From the NCBI RefSeq assembly GCF_018294505.1, contig NC_057814.1, forward strand, positions 299,808,935-299,872,934: DNA of 64,000 bases, given 5' to 3'. The DNA comes from Triticum aestivum. Its lineage: Eukaryota > Streptophyta > Magnoliopsida > Poales > Poaceae. The notes under the pieces were generated by a model. That model had not been told where the DNA came from. It saw nothing but the letters and a program-made list of their open reading frames with translations, and ran no database searches. This document shows positions 1 to 10,993 of this stretch, in pieces (position 1 is the first letter of the stretch; each line of letters opens with the position of its first letter). The position numbers and the translations under genes are program-made.

Positions 1-776
1 AGATCACATCAAAGCTTAAGCTTAATCATTTCTATAGGTGGAGAGAATACTCAGGGGGAAAGTGTAAGAAACCCCAGATGCTTGGTGTTCAAGAGGAGAG
101 AAGTCACATGTTTTTAAGAGGGGAAAGACATGTTCTTATTTGATTGTTTGCATTAGCTCTGTTTCTTTTCTTTGCTCTGATTTTCTGTTCTCTATCTTCT
201 CCCAATATCCCAAGCAAGATTCAGGGGTAGCAAGACATCTAAGGGAAGGAGATCATTGAATTCATTGCATATACTTACCTTTGGGGACATGTCTATATCC
301 AATAGAGTACTCAGTACTCACTCTCTACATGTCATCCCAGTCTTGGTACTCTTGTGGTTTCTTTTGGTTGCTTTGGCTAGTAGATGTATCTGTGTTATCT
401 AACCTTGTTTACTCAGGTTCATTCTTTCCTAAGCCAACTCAAGACCACAAGGTAAGTATATGCATCACAGTCATGTGCATGAGGATTTCTTGCTGATGTA
501 TATACTGTTTGCAAGAAGGACTCATGAGCATGAAAGTACATTTCCTATATTCACATCATTTGCTCTGATGCATATAGCCAAGATACATGTAACACATGGC
601 TTACGCTGTCATGCTTATGCATTCACATGCTCCTATATTCCATATTCACATGATTGCATACATGTAGGGGGAGCCTATGCATGTTACATGTCTTTCCAAA
701 GCTTTACTTGTTATTCTTTATATCTTTATCTAAAGCTTCGATGTATGTTGCCATCAATTACCAAAAAGGGGGAGAT
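1..776 (+). mobile_element. 3' internal tail of a Copia-like LTR retrotransposon (5' part outside window)
   Basis: This is AT-rich, non-coding sequence that leads into a purine run (AAAAAGGGGGAGAT, about 763-776) directly before an LTR. That layout is the polypurine tract and 3' untranslated tail of an LTR retrotransposon on the plus strand. Short open stretches here (for example 460-1032) run into the LTR and resemble no protein I know. The coding part would lie upstream of the window. Confidence 0.7.
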
Positions 777-1134
777 TTTAAGCACAAGTGCTCCCTGGGT
801 AATTTTGGTAATTAATGTCAACATATCTCTTGTTGGACTAATACTTCTACCTAGTATGTTTCAGATAAGTTCAACAATGGAGTGGCATGTACTAGAGGAT
901 GTGGAACCTCTTCAAGCTGCTAAGGACAAAGGATTGGCTCAAGCTCAAAGCTCAGGACTCTACATTTTCTATTTTAGTGATCCAAGATCACATTGGGTCC
1001 ATAGGAAAGCCAATACTATTAAGAGGGGATGAGGTGTTGCTTAATGGCTCGCTTGCTCAAAGTGCTTAGTGATATGCTCCAAATCCCTCAACTACTTTCT
1101 CACATCCACATATGTCCCAAACCAAAAAGTCAAA

Positions 1135-1522
1135 CTCGGCCCCACCGAATCTTTTTATCCGGCGCCAGCAAGTTCAGTTGACATAGCCACTACCAGAAAC
1201 CCTAATCAATTCGGTCTCACCGATGGGATCTCGGTCTCACCGAGATGGGCTTGCAAACTCTCGGTTGCCTATTGCAATAATTTCGGTCCCACCGAGATAT
1301 GCAATCGGCCCCACCGAGTTTGCTTGGCCAACTCTCTGTTTCTCTTATTACCCAAATCGGTCCCACCGAGTTTGTGTAATCGGTCAAACCGAGATGAGGA
1401 TTTACCCTAACCCTAGCACATCGGTCCCACCGAGTTGATTATATCGGTCCCACCGAAATGCCTAACGGTCACATTATGAACCAAATCGGTCTAACCGAGT
1501 TCTCTGAATCGGTCCCACCGAG
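1135..1522. repeat. Array of about eleven degenerate 14-bp palindromes (TCGGTCCCACCGAG type)
   Basis: Variants of TCGGTCCCACCGAG recur at irregular spacing near 1136, 1211, 1231, 1281, 1305, 1356, 1379, 1420, 1444, 1485 and 1508. The half-sites CGGT and ACCG are the conserved part and the centre varies. The array lies just upstream of the LTR TATA box, where U3 enhancer elements would be expected. Confidence 0.8.
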
Positions 1523-1563
1523 TTTGGTGATTTGTGTGTAACGGTTAGATTTTGTGTGGAGGC

Positions 1564-1571
1564 TATATATA
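1564..1571 (+). promoter_or_regulatory. TATA box of the Copia-like LTR
   Basis: TATATATA followed by a C-rich stretch lies in the middle of the LTR, downstream of the palindrome array. This is the usual position of the U3 promoter that would start transcription of the R region. Confidence 0.6.
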
Positions 1572-2394
1572 CCCCTCCACCCACTCTTCATTCGTGGAGA
1601 GAGCCATCAGAACATGCCTACACTTCCAACACATATTTTCTGAGAGAGAACCACCTACACTTGTGTCAAGGTCAAGATATCCCATTCCAACCACATAAAT
1701 CTTGATCTCTAGCCTTCCCCAAGTTGCTTTCCACTCAAATCATCTTTCCACCAAATCCTATCCTATGAGAGAGAGTTGAGTGTTCGGGAGACTATCATTT
1801 GAAGCACAAGAGCAAGGAGTTCATCATCAACACACCATTTGTTACTTCTTGGAGTGTGGTGTCTCCTAGATTGGCTAGGTGTCACTTGGGAGCCTCCGTC
1901 AAGATTGTGGAGTTGAACCAATGAGTTTGTAAGGGCAAGGAGATCGCCTACTTCGTGAAGATCTACCCTAGTGAGGCAAGTCCTTCGTGGGCGACGGCCA
2001 TGGTGGGATAGACAAGGTTGCTTCTTCGTGGACCCTTCATGGGTGGAGCCCTCCGTGGACTCGCACAACCGTTACCCTTCGTGGGTTGAAGTCTCCATCG
2101 ACGTGGATGTACGATAGCACCACCTATCGGAACCACGTATAAAAAATCTTCGTGTCTCCAAATTGCGTTTGCACACTCCAATCCCATCCCTTTACATTCT
2201 TGCAACTTGCATGCTTTACTTACCGCTGCTCATATACTCTTGGCATGCTTGCTTGATATGTATTGTGAATGTTAAAACTTGTGCCAAAACTCCACATCAA
2301 CTTAAGGTAATTAAAAACTGCAACTTTTCTTCTTAGAATATATTCACCCCCCTCTAGACGCCTCTTCTCGATCCTTTCAAGAGGCCCTTTCGGT

Positions 2395-2562
2395 GGGTCC
2401 CAGATGTCAGGTGGAGGAATCATTATTTTGCGCGTAATAAGGAGGCATTTCCTTGCGTGCGGCCGTGGACCCAGCTGTCAGCCTCTCCACGTATAGTCCA
2501 CTTCAGATGCATGTCGGTCGTTGACCACGTTGACCAGGCCGCGCTGAGAGCTCCAGGGCGGT
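2395..2562 (+). repeat. Diverged direct repeat, copy A
   Basis: GGGTCCCAGATG, a 'taaggaggca' segment, a 'ccttgcgtgcggcc' segment, 'tgtcagcctctcca' and a 'ttgacc' tail occur here and again, diverged, at 3827-3990 in the same order and strand. The pair brackets about 1.3 kb of unassigned sequence and a MITE. It may be an old segmental duplication or the two ends of a decayed element. Confidence 0.55.
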
Positions 2563-3522
2563 GGACGACGGTGAGGCCTAGGAAGGGAACGACACGGAGC
2601 TAGGGAAGACTCGGCAGTTGTTTCCCACGCGGAGGGGAGTACGACTGTACGAGGGTTTACTAGTTCGTCTGCCGTCGCCGGAGAATAACAGCAGGTGTGG
2701 GTGAGTAGAGGGATGGCTAGACCAGCGACGGGAGTACGGTGGGGCGGTGAGGCCTGCGCGGTAGCACAGCCGGCCATGGGGAGGAGGGAGCAGGCAGTCC
2801 CGCCGGCGCTTGTTTGAGCGGCTGGAGCAGGAAGAGAAGAGATTGAAGAAGCACGATGGTCGTTGGATGGACATCCAACAGTCACTGATTGTGCGTCAAC
2901 CTTTTTTTAGGAAAGACTCAAATATGTGGAAATCAGCATAAAACCCATCTGCCATTATTTCTAATAATTTACACCCCATTTGCTAATTCTTAAGGTTTTT
3001 TTTGGAACCCATATTCTTTTTGTTAGCATTACAGCCCATATTGTGGCCACGGTTAAAAAATTATACGAAATTTTGCATATTTCGGTGCGGTCCGAACTAT
3101 TTCTAATCCTGAAATTTCGAGTCACATTCAAACTAATTTTAAAAATAAATGTATATCAATATAAAATCCAACACATTGTCCATGCATAAAAATCAATGCA
3201 ATTTAAAATATCGAAATGAAAAAAAGAAATTTGAAACTAATTGCCGGTTTGATGTGTTTTAAAAATATACAACCCATTTCTCATTACAGATAGGCCATTT
3301 TCTCGGCCAGCCGAATGAAGCTCTCCTCGTCTTGAAAGAATTGCAGCCCAACAGGCCTGACAAAGCGACTTACATGGCAAATCACAAAAAAACTGGGCTA
3401 GCGCTTTTCAGAAAGAGAAAAACTACTGGGCTGGTCTGTGGTAAACATAAAAGTAAAGGCTGTCTAGACAGGCCAGAGTGCCCCGCACAGCCCAGTTGAC
3501 ACCCTGCTTCCGTCTCGAAAAC
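2563..3522. other. Unassigned intergenic sequence
   Basis: The first 300 bases are GC-rich with short minus-strand open frames that resemble no known protein. The rest is AT-rich and repetitive in character. I see no supported gene, RNA or complete element. Confidence 0.5.
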
Positions 3523-3730
3523 AAATTAGATAAATGCCACTCCAATTATGGTGATTCATAAAAATTTGGAAACTTTGGAAAACGCCACTGCAATTTGCAA
3601 ACATTGAAAAACACCACTCCAGACTTCGAAAAATGCCACTGGAAATGGCATGAAATTGCATTTTTCAAAGTTTGGAAATTGCAGTGGCATTTCTCGGAAA
3701 CACAGATTTGGAGTGGCATTTATCAAATTA
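3523..3730. mobile_element. MITE with terminal and internal inverted repeats
   Basis: The left end reads AAATTAGATAAATGCCACTCC and the right end is its near reverse complement (GGAGTGGCATTTATCAAATT). Shorter 'tgccact' sub-repeats occur inside both arms, so the whole 208-bp unit can fold on itself. It is too short to code for a transposase. The superfamily was not determined. Confidence 0.65.
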
Positions 3731-3826
3731 ACCCAAAACAAAAATAACTGGGCGAGCTGCTGGGTCCCTGGTGTCAGCCGCTTGTTGTGCAAATCTCTCC
3801 TTTATTGACTACGTTGACAATGGCAT

Positions 3827-3990
3827 GGGACCCAGATGACAGAAATCCATTAAGAGGAGCCATTTTTTATTGGCTTGAAATAAGGAGGCACTTGCTTGCG
3901 TACTGCCATGACCTTGGCGGGTCCCTGCTGTCATCCTCTCCATGTACAATCATCTCCTGATTGTGTACGCGTCAACTTGGTCAGCCTCTA
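3827..3990 (+). repeat. Diverged direct repeat, copy B
   Basis: This is the partner of the repeat at 2395-2562. The order GGGACCCAGATGACAG, then 'aataaggaggca', 'cttgcgtac', 'ctgtcatcctctcca' and a TTGGTCAGCC tail matches copy A with many substitutions and small gaps. Confidence 0.55.
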
Positions 3991-4193
3991 AACCCGTGGA
4001 GGACAAATACAACTCATTTAAAAAAATAACAGCCCATTCCATATGTTCAAATGGAAAGTTCAACATTCAGAGCAAAGTAACAGGTCTGATCCACATATAG
4101 AGTACTAAACTTCCACGTTGACAACCATCATAGCCAAGTTAACTATCTACTCCCACTAATACTCTAGTAAAGTACTAACTTACTCTTAGCTAA

Positions 4194-4745
4194 CTAGACG
4201 ATGCCGGCCGCCATCTGCGGTACACGGTAAACACCGGCACCGACGTCCTCCGCCTCGCCTTGGACTTGCCAGAGGTGCGATAGGGCGCGTTTCTCGCGCG
4301 CGTTGGCCCTTTCCATACCAGCGTGGTCCACCGAAGCTTCGGCTTCTAAGCAGGAAACCCTCTTGATGAGCTGGTAGTAAAAATCGGCGTCGCGAACGCG
4401 TGCGTGCCCGACAGCCTCCAGGGCTATTTGCCGAGCGCTGGCCTCCACGTAGTCTTCCCAGTTGCGGGCGCTCTGCTCGCGACTCAGAGCGTCGGTGCGC
4501 TGCTGCTCCATGTCCCGCTGGCGGCGCAAATCGGTGATACGTTGCTCCTCCGCCAAGCGGTCGCGCTCCAACAACTCCTGCTCCTCCGCCAGGCGGTCGC
4601 GCTCCAACAAGTCCTCGATATCCGCATTGCCATCTAAAGACTGATAGAATGCCTCCTCCCTCCGTCTGCCTTCCGGTGAAAAACCGAACACTAGTTCCGG
4701 CGGTGACCACCTCCTGCCTCGCCTATCGCGGACGGGCGGGGGCAT
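4194..4745 (-). CDS. Hypothetical protein, 183 aa, charged and coiled-coil-like
   Basis: A minus-strand open frame from ATG at 4745 encodes a very polar protein. After a basic proline-rich start (about residues 1-30) comes an E/R/Q-rich stretch predicted by eye to be helical. In it, the 11-residue unit LLERDRLAEEQ occurs twice in a row (about residues 45-67). The C-terminal third is mixed. I recognise no enzyme or DNA-binding domain. An overlapping open frame of similar length in another phase (4186-4710) shows that GC-rich composition alone can keep frames open here. It may be a captured gene fragment, a small lineage-specific gene or chance. No intron or poly(A) signal was identified. Confidence 0.35.
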   Translation of the reverse strand: MPPPVRDRRGRRWSPPELVFGFSPEGRRREEAFYQSLDGNADIEDLLERDRLAEEQELLERDRLAEEQRITDLRRQRDMEQQRTDALSREQSARNWEDYVEASARQIALEAVGHARVRDADFYYQLIKRVSCLEAEASVDHAGMERANAREKRALSHLWQVQGEAEDVGAGVYRVPQMAAGIV

Positions 4746-5342
4746 GGCGGACGTGGCGAGAGCGAGGATAAGTGGCGAGTGACATCGGGCCGGTGGGGGC
4801 TTATGAGGATAGGGCGAGTTGGGTCACGGTGCCAACGGAGAAGGCCGGGAAATAGTACTTATAGGCGGAAGGTAGCGCGACGGTAATCGGAATTCAATGC
4901 ATAAGCAGGCATGGCATAGCGCGCCAGCTTGCCGTGGAAAACTAGAGAAACTGAAATTATGACTGTGCCGTCCAGTCCCGTCCGTGCTGGGTCGCACGCC
5001 GGCATGACGGTCAAACGAGTGCACTCGAATCATCTCCCTCCTTGTCAATAATGATTCCACGGATTTAAAAGGCCCGCCACAATTAAAACGCATCTTTTTT
5101 CGCATCAGTTAGCTGCCTTAATTACGGCCGGCTGCATGCAGGCACTCAGAATCGCTCGCAACTAGTACGAGAAGTAGCATGCGATGAGTCGCAGCCGAGG
5201 GCACGCATGCAGCCACTTAAATCGCTGGAATTGATTGGGCTTAAACTTTTGCATGCAGTTAATTATTGTCGTGCCTTGGTCTTGCTGCTTTGGCTCACGG
5301 GACTAATAAACCCGGACGGAGGGAGTACCTTGGTTGGTGAGA
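4746..5342. other. Unassigned intergenic sequence
   Basis: This is upstream of the minus-strand frame at 4194-4745, so it could hold its promoter, but no clear TATA box stands out. I see no gene on either strand. Confidence 0.4.
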
Positions 5343-5540
5343 TTTTTGAATTAAGCCCTGCAAACCGGAAAGGAGGTACTAGTACGTGCGTGATCCGCTA
5401 TTTATTCGTGTAGGATCGAGTAGGTCGTTTCTTGAATTGAGCCCTGCAAATCGGAAAGGAGGTAGTACATGCATGATCCGCTATTTATCCATGTAGGATC
5501 GAGTAGGTCGGATAGTGTACATGTAGGATCGAGTAGGTTG
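5343..5540 (+). repeat. Tandem repeat, about 86-bp unit, two full copies and a partial third
   Basis: Unit one (about 5343-5428) and unit two (about 5429-5513) share a 'ttgaatt.agccctgcaaa' start, 'cggaaaggaggta', 'gatccgctattta' and the end GTAGGATCGAGTAGGT. A third, shortened copy of the end follows to about 5540. Confidence 0.75.
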
Positions 5541-5807
5541 GATGGTGTACGTGTACGATCGCATTAGTTGATGAACTTTAGCTGGGAGATAAGGCATTTG
5601 CGAATGTTTTCGTTGGCAGTTTCTTCAGATTCGCATGGCATTTTCTTCAGAGCAGCGTGTCAGTTTCTTAAGAGGTAAGCATTTTTATTCAAAAAACTGC
5701 TACTTCGGATCTTGGTCGCAGCTAAAACTGCCAGGAGCGCATTAGTAGGTTAGCTAGTGATCAATCAGTAACTTGTAAACACTGAGCGAACAGAAATAAG
5801 GAACTGT

Positions 5808-5996
5808 TAATGCATCTCAATGATTCACAGATCATATACAAATATGTAGCTCCAAAAGCAAAGAGCAGCCACTTCGGATCTTGCGTCACAACTAAAACCA
5901 ACTAGTACGATTCCCATACATAAGATCAACATGTTAATGCATCTCAATGATTCACAGATAATATACAAATATGTAGCTCCAAAAGCAAAGATCCAG
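5808..5996 (+). repeat. Direct repeat of about 60 bp, 125 bp apart
   Basis: The segment beginning GTTAATGCATCTCAATGATT and ending 'gctccaaaagcaaag' occurs at 5808-5867 and at 5933-5992 with a single obvious difference (atcatatac versus ataatatac). The 60-odd bases between are unique. Confidence 0.8.
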
Positions 5997-8900
5997 AAAA
6001 AACATATGTTCTTCCTACAAACATGGATGCTTCTCTTGGCCAACATTCAGTACAGACTGAAAGACAAATTTGTTTGTGAAGTCTACAATTCCTCTTGGAA
6101 ATGTAAGTGGTTTCACCAACAGCTGGAACCATGAGAATGAACCACACATGATGGAGGAACATCCACTGCAATATGATTTGGTCTTCTCTCGATCACACGG
6201 CGAGACTATTTTCAGAATACAAACTTTAATTTAGGCAAAATGATGCCCATTGTATAATCAGACCAAAGCAATGAAGCACCTAGTGTTGGCCAATAAATAG
6301 TAAAGTACTACTTTTCTGCAGTCCATGAAGTGACTATCCAATCTTTCTGTGTCTATTTTCAAATGGCACTGCATGTAGTGACTATACTATTCTCTTGTGC
6401 AGTTCAACCAAAATTGCGGTCACTTTGTGCGTTTGCCAAATAGCAACGGGCAGACATCTCTGTCTGCACAAATATCAAGCAGCTAGTAAACATATACCCC
6501 ACCTTGTATTTTCGGTTTAAACATGTCTCTTTCGCTTAGCATCTATCATGTTTTGCACTGGACAATTTGATACAGTCATGTTTTGCCCTGGACAATTTCG
6601 TATTAAATTGATTTGCTGGTTCAGAGCAGAAATATAGCGCCTATTCTTCATCAGACCAAGGATATCCATGTTCGCAGTGATGGAAGAGGTGAAATCGATA
6701 CAACCGAAATTGAGCATCCAATCATTAAATCCTGTCCTGCACCTCCAATGTAGGTCCACCCTGCCAATAAATTCGCATGCAAACCACTAGTATTACTATC
6801 TAATGACACTACAAAAAGAGTAGCAAGATAGTAGAAAACCATGTACCTTCGTAATGAACAGCTCATAGTGCCACCAATTGGATATAAAGGTTTGGAAGAA
6901 AACATGCTCCTAATGTTGAACCAGTTGGACTTTTTGTGCAGTTCCACTAAAATCGAGCATCCCTGTTTGCATAGATATTGAAAGTCTGATTACTATAAAA
7001 GTGGCACTAGTTGAAGCATAGACTCACAAATATAAGCATTCCAATTTCTTAATGGGAAAAGGTAGCAAGACTGTTTCTAACCACCTGTTTGAAGGAATAA
7101 ATAAGGCAACAACGGCTGATGTCAGAAAGGCATATATAGTTCTTTCTGAAAGCATGATCGATTCCTGAAATTTCCTCTTCTTTTAAGCATATTTTGTGCA
7201 GTTCAACCAAAATAAAATGCCATCACCGCCTTGACAATTCAGTGACACTATACAAAAGGAAATGACTTAACATTACATCATGATGTCAGGTATCTAGTCG
7301 ACAGGCATTAGAGACAAACATACAGACCTCCTCCGATAACATAATGAACATTAATTTTAACAAAGGTGTGACTAGCTTTACCGGGATAATTTGAGTGAAC
7401 TCTACACCCTCTGTTCCTTAATATAAGACGTTTTCGCGGTTCAATTTAAAGTACCCAAACGTCTACTATTTAGAAAATCATGTAGTAGTTTTCTTGATCA
7501 CATATATGGGAAAGCTTTCCACACTTTATTTATGTCCATATGCTAATGCAACACCATTCGAATACTACAAATATACACTAATCCAGTGGCTAGTGCAACA
7601 GTACCATTTACCTCAAAGGTAAATATCATTTCGAACTCGGGGGGACCTTAAAAATTGCTATCCCAATCTTGATAATCGATCAAACATAAAAACTTGATCG
7701 AACGAATCAAGAGAACAGCCGGAGCAGGAGGTGCCCACTCTTGACCTTTCCTCTTGTCTTCATAATTTTTTGTGTAGTTTAACCAAAATAAAATGACATC
7801 AGCGCCTTGGCATTTTGGTGACACTGTAAAAAAAAATAACTTATCTCATGAAAGTGAGGTATGTAATCTATAACCATTAACATTGCAAAAATCTGAAGGT
7901 AGTATCAGGTTTCATCGTTGGTATACTGGCTGTGCAACAGCATTAGAATGCCTTAGCTGAAAAATCTTTAATATATCCACCATCAACAGCTAAACCTGAA
8001 ATAATCTAGTGACATTAAGTGGCATTGCTTAAATTTATCGGTGGCATTAGACTGATTGCAGCATTAGTTAAATGTGGCATCACTTTAGCAGTAGCATTGC
8101 TTGACTTGACTGCTGGCGTTATACTAACAGCAAAAAAGTGACAATAAGGATGTGTTTGGTTTAAGGGACATGCTAGGCCCATTCGGACAGTGGGCGCACC
8201 AGTACGATGTACCTCCGCGGACACATAGAGTGGTGAGGGAGGTATGGTTGCCCAGAGCAACAAATATTCCGGCAGCATATGTGGATTACGTCCCATTTTT
8301 GTTCTCTTTAGCTACCTTTTTCCTATGTGAGGATAACAAACCGATTGACCTGGTCATTCTCTATTGCGTTGTCATGCCTTTCTACCCTTCTTCAACCAAG
8401 AGACACGAGAATCGTTCCTTAGCTACCGATTTTCCCCTTTTCAACCTAGATGCGGGTTCGATGCCTACTCTCTTGGACAGTACAGTCTCCCTTCCTTTCC
8501 TTATTCAACCCAGACATGGATTAGTCTGCATGAAGTAGGGTTTCCTTTAATAGTGCAAATTAAGGTTTTCGTCTGTGTGACCAGCAGAGCAGAGGATAGC
8601 AAATTGGGAAGATGGTGGAGTGGAAAAAGATCCACATGCAGCGACATGGAAGATGGGGCAATAGAACAAGGGTATGGTTCGAAAAGAGGTAGCATACCTG
8701 AGGGTCGGCGGGAAGTGGCTTCACTCATGGTCGTCGTCCTCCGCACGCACTACGCAGCGAGCTTGGGGACGAAGGCCATCCCGCACGGGCGCTAGGTCTG
8801 AGAGGACGGCCTTGTTGTTAGCGTTTGACCTCGCTCGCCGATGACAAGTGCGTCAAGGCTGCACGTCCTTTTTTTCCCCGGCGGATCTGTGACCACCGGT

Positions 8901-9075
8901 GAGGAGGGAGAGAGAGGCCGTCTTTTTTAGATCTGGAGAGAGGGTGATAGTGTGAGAAGCAAGTGGACAGCCCTTAGCAAGAAAGCTCTGAAGCTCCAGA
9001 CTATATATCTTTTTATAATACTAGTACTAGAGGTGGAGTAGTGGTAGAGTAGTTTATATTTTCTCTACAAACAGT
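5997..9075. other. Intergenic sequence with a Stowaway-like fragment near 7402
   Basis: No supported gene. At about 7402-7455 a sequence starting CTACACCCTCTGTTCC, then 'ttaatataagacgtttt', looks like the left end of a Stowaway-type MITE. I do not find the matching right end. Short open frames at 8152-8795 overlap in several phases and resemble nothing known. AT-rich 'tatatatc' runs occur near 9001. Confidence 0.45.
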
Positions 9076-10993
9076 ACCAGTGTGACACCCAAGATTTTAT
9101 TTTGGCTTTTCAAAACTTTTATTTGATTTGAGGGAGGATATTTAAATTTTTCTTCTACAGAACTCTCCCTCTCAATTTTTTTTATGACAAGTGTTTTGTT
9201 TTGGATTCACCCAAGACTTGGTTTTGGTCTTGGAGGTTTTTCCCTTCTTATTTGGACTCAAAACCAAATGTTTTGCACTTGGGGAAAATCTCTTTTGAAA
9301 AATCTTTTAAATAGCCCTATGGAATTTGGGATGATCTTCTCCCCTTTTCAAAAATCCCTCTTGCCATGACCTAAGTGGAAATCCCCTCCCCTAAGCCTTT
9401 CCCCATCTTTGGATCTTGATAGACTTCAAATCCAGCAGTTTGAACCTCCCCATAATTTCTTCTCCATTTATTTCTCATCAAAAACAATTTATGCCTTCTA
9501 TCTTGATCCTTGGAGTTTTACAAAGGAGCTACCCTTTCTGCTTTGAGTTTTGCCTCCAAACCAATTTCCCTAGCTAGTCCCTTGAGCCCTCAACCAGGAT
9601 CCATGAAGATCCACTGGTCTCTAGTTCAAATATTTCAAACTCCACTTGCTGCAAGTTTGGACCAGATTTGCCAAATTTGATGAAATTCATTTGAATCCTT
9701 CTCCTAAAAATCTGAGAAAATTCAGGCAGCCTCTGGGTGAATTGAGAGGTCACCTCACCAAGTCCCAGCCCCAGAAATTTTTTTCTTCATGCCAAATCAT
9801 TTCGTCGAACACCTACTGGACACTGTTGCTGTCATGTTCAGTTAATTCAGAGATACAGTGTCTGAAACTACTGTCGTTTTCTTCAATGTTCGTAGACGCC
9901 GCCGCCCAGCGCCGCCCAAGCCACCGGAGGCCGCCGCGTGGCCACCCACTCCCCCGTGCACGCTGCCACCCTCGTCGTGAACTGCTGGGCGCGGAGCGCG
10001 CTCTCTGCCGCCGCCGTGCCCGTACGGCCGCCCCGTCGAAGAGCGGCGCTGTTATGCCAAGCCCGACCAAGTTTAGCAGTGGAACGGGACCAGTAACTCT
10101 CACTGATGGTGCCTAGCCTCCTAAACCCACTGCCCAACCACTGTCTCGCCGTAATTGCTCGCCGGAGATTTCCCGTTCACGCCCACCCCCTTGAATAGCC
10201 TATAAATAGAGGCCCCGAGCTCGAACCCGAACCCACACCACCTCTGCACACCTCCAATACCGCGCCAAGCCACTGGAAGAGCCCCGAGGGAGCCTTCTTC
10301 CCCCAACTCCGGCCGCCTCGACCCGCCACGGGATCCAGCTCGATTCGCTCCCGTGCGTGCACCTCCACCCCTCAACTCTTGCCAGTAGCTTCCTTATGCA
10401 TCCACTCTCCTGACCCGCGCTTCAATTCGGAGTTTGCAGCACCCACCGGAGTTCTCCACCATCGCCTGAGCCGCCGTCCACCGGAGAAAGTTTCGCCGTC
10501 GACGTGGTGCTCTCCGTCGGTCAAGTCCACCACCCACCGACGCGGAAGGACGCACTGAACCTCTTGGTACACTCCGATCTCCCTGCCTCGCCGTGGTTCA
10601 ACACCGGCGACCACCGCAGTCTTCGGGCGCCGGCGAGGTTTTCAAACCTGACGTGTGGACCCCCCCTGTCAGCCTCTATTCTTTTCCCCCTGGAACCGTT
10701 TTCTGTTGGCGCCTTCGGGAAAATACGTTTTCTCTTTGGGCTGACGTCTTTCCCTCCGAACTGTTTTCTGTTTTCTCAGTTAAGTCCCTGGATCTTTTCT
10801 GTTTCATCACAGATTAGTCCCTGGACTAAAACCCTTATAACTTTTTAATAGAAGATGATTTTTGAGTGATTCTTTTTCTGTCAGTCTTGTATTTTTGTCT
10901 AGTTTTTTATAGTATTTATTTGGAAAAATTGTGGAACAAATTTTGTGCATGCGTTGATTTTCACGTTAGTATACGTTTTTCGCTATACCGTAG

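Larger units (their letters stand above)
777..2379 (+). repeat. 3' LTR (about 1.6 kb) of a Copia-like element, SIRE/Maximus-like in character
   Basis: The repeat starts right after the purine tract and ends ...ATCCTTTCA, as many Triticeae Copia LTRs do. The first dinucleotide is TT where TG is expected, so the terminus is mutated. It contains a TATA box and an array of palindromic motifs. The start sequence and the repeated TCGGTCCCACCGAG motif remind me of Maximus-type LTRs; that name is from memory and uncertain. No 5' partner is in the window, so the target duplication cannot be tested. Confidence 0.65.

Noticed and set aside
460..1032. 190-codon plus-strand open frame
   Set aside because: It crosses the retrotransposon's purine tract into the LTR, has no domain, and is rich in the residues that AT-rich DNA gives by chance.
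1135..1522. CRISPR-like array of short repeats
   Set aside because: Spacing is irregular, repeats are 14-bp palindromes with variable centres, the genome is a plant, and no cas genes exist. It is an LTR feature.
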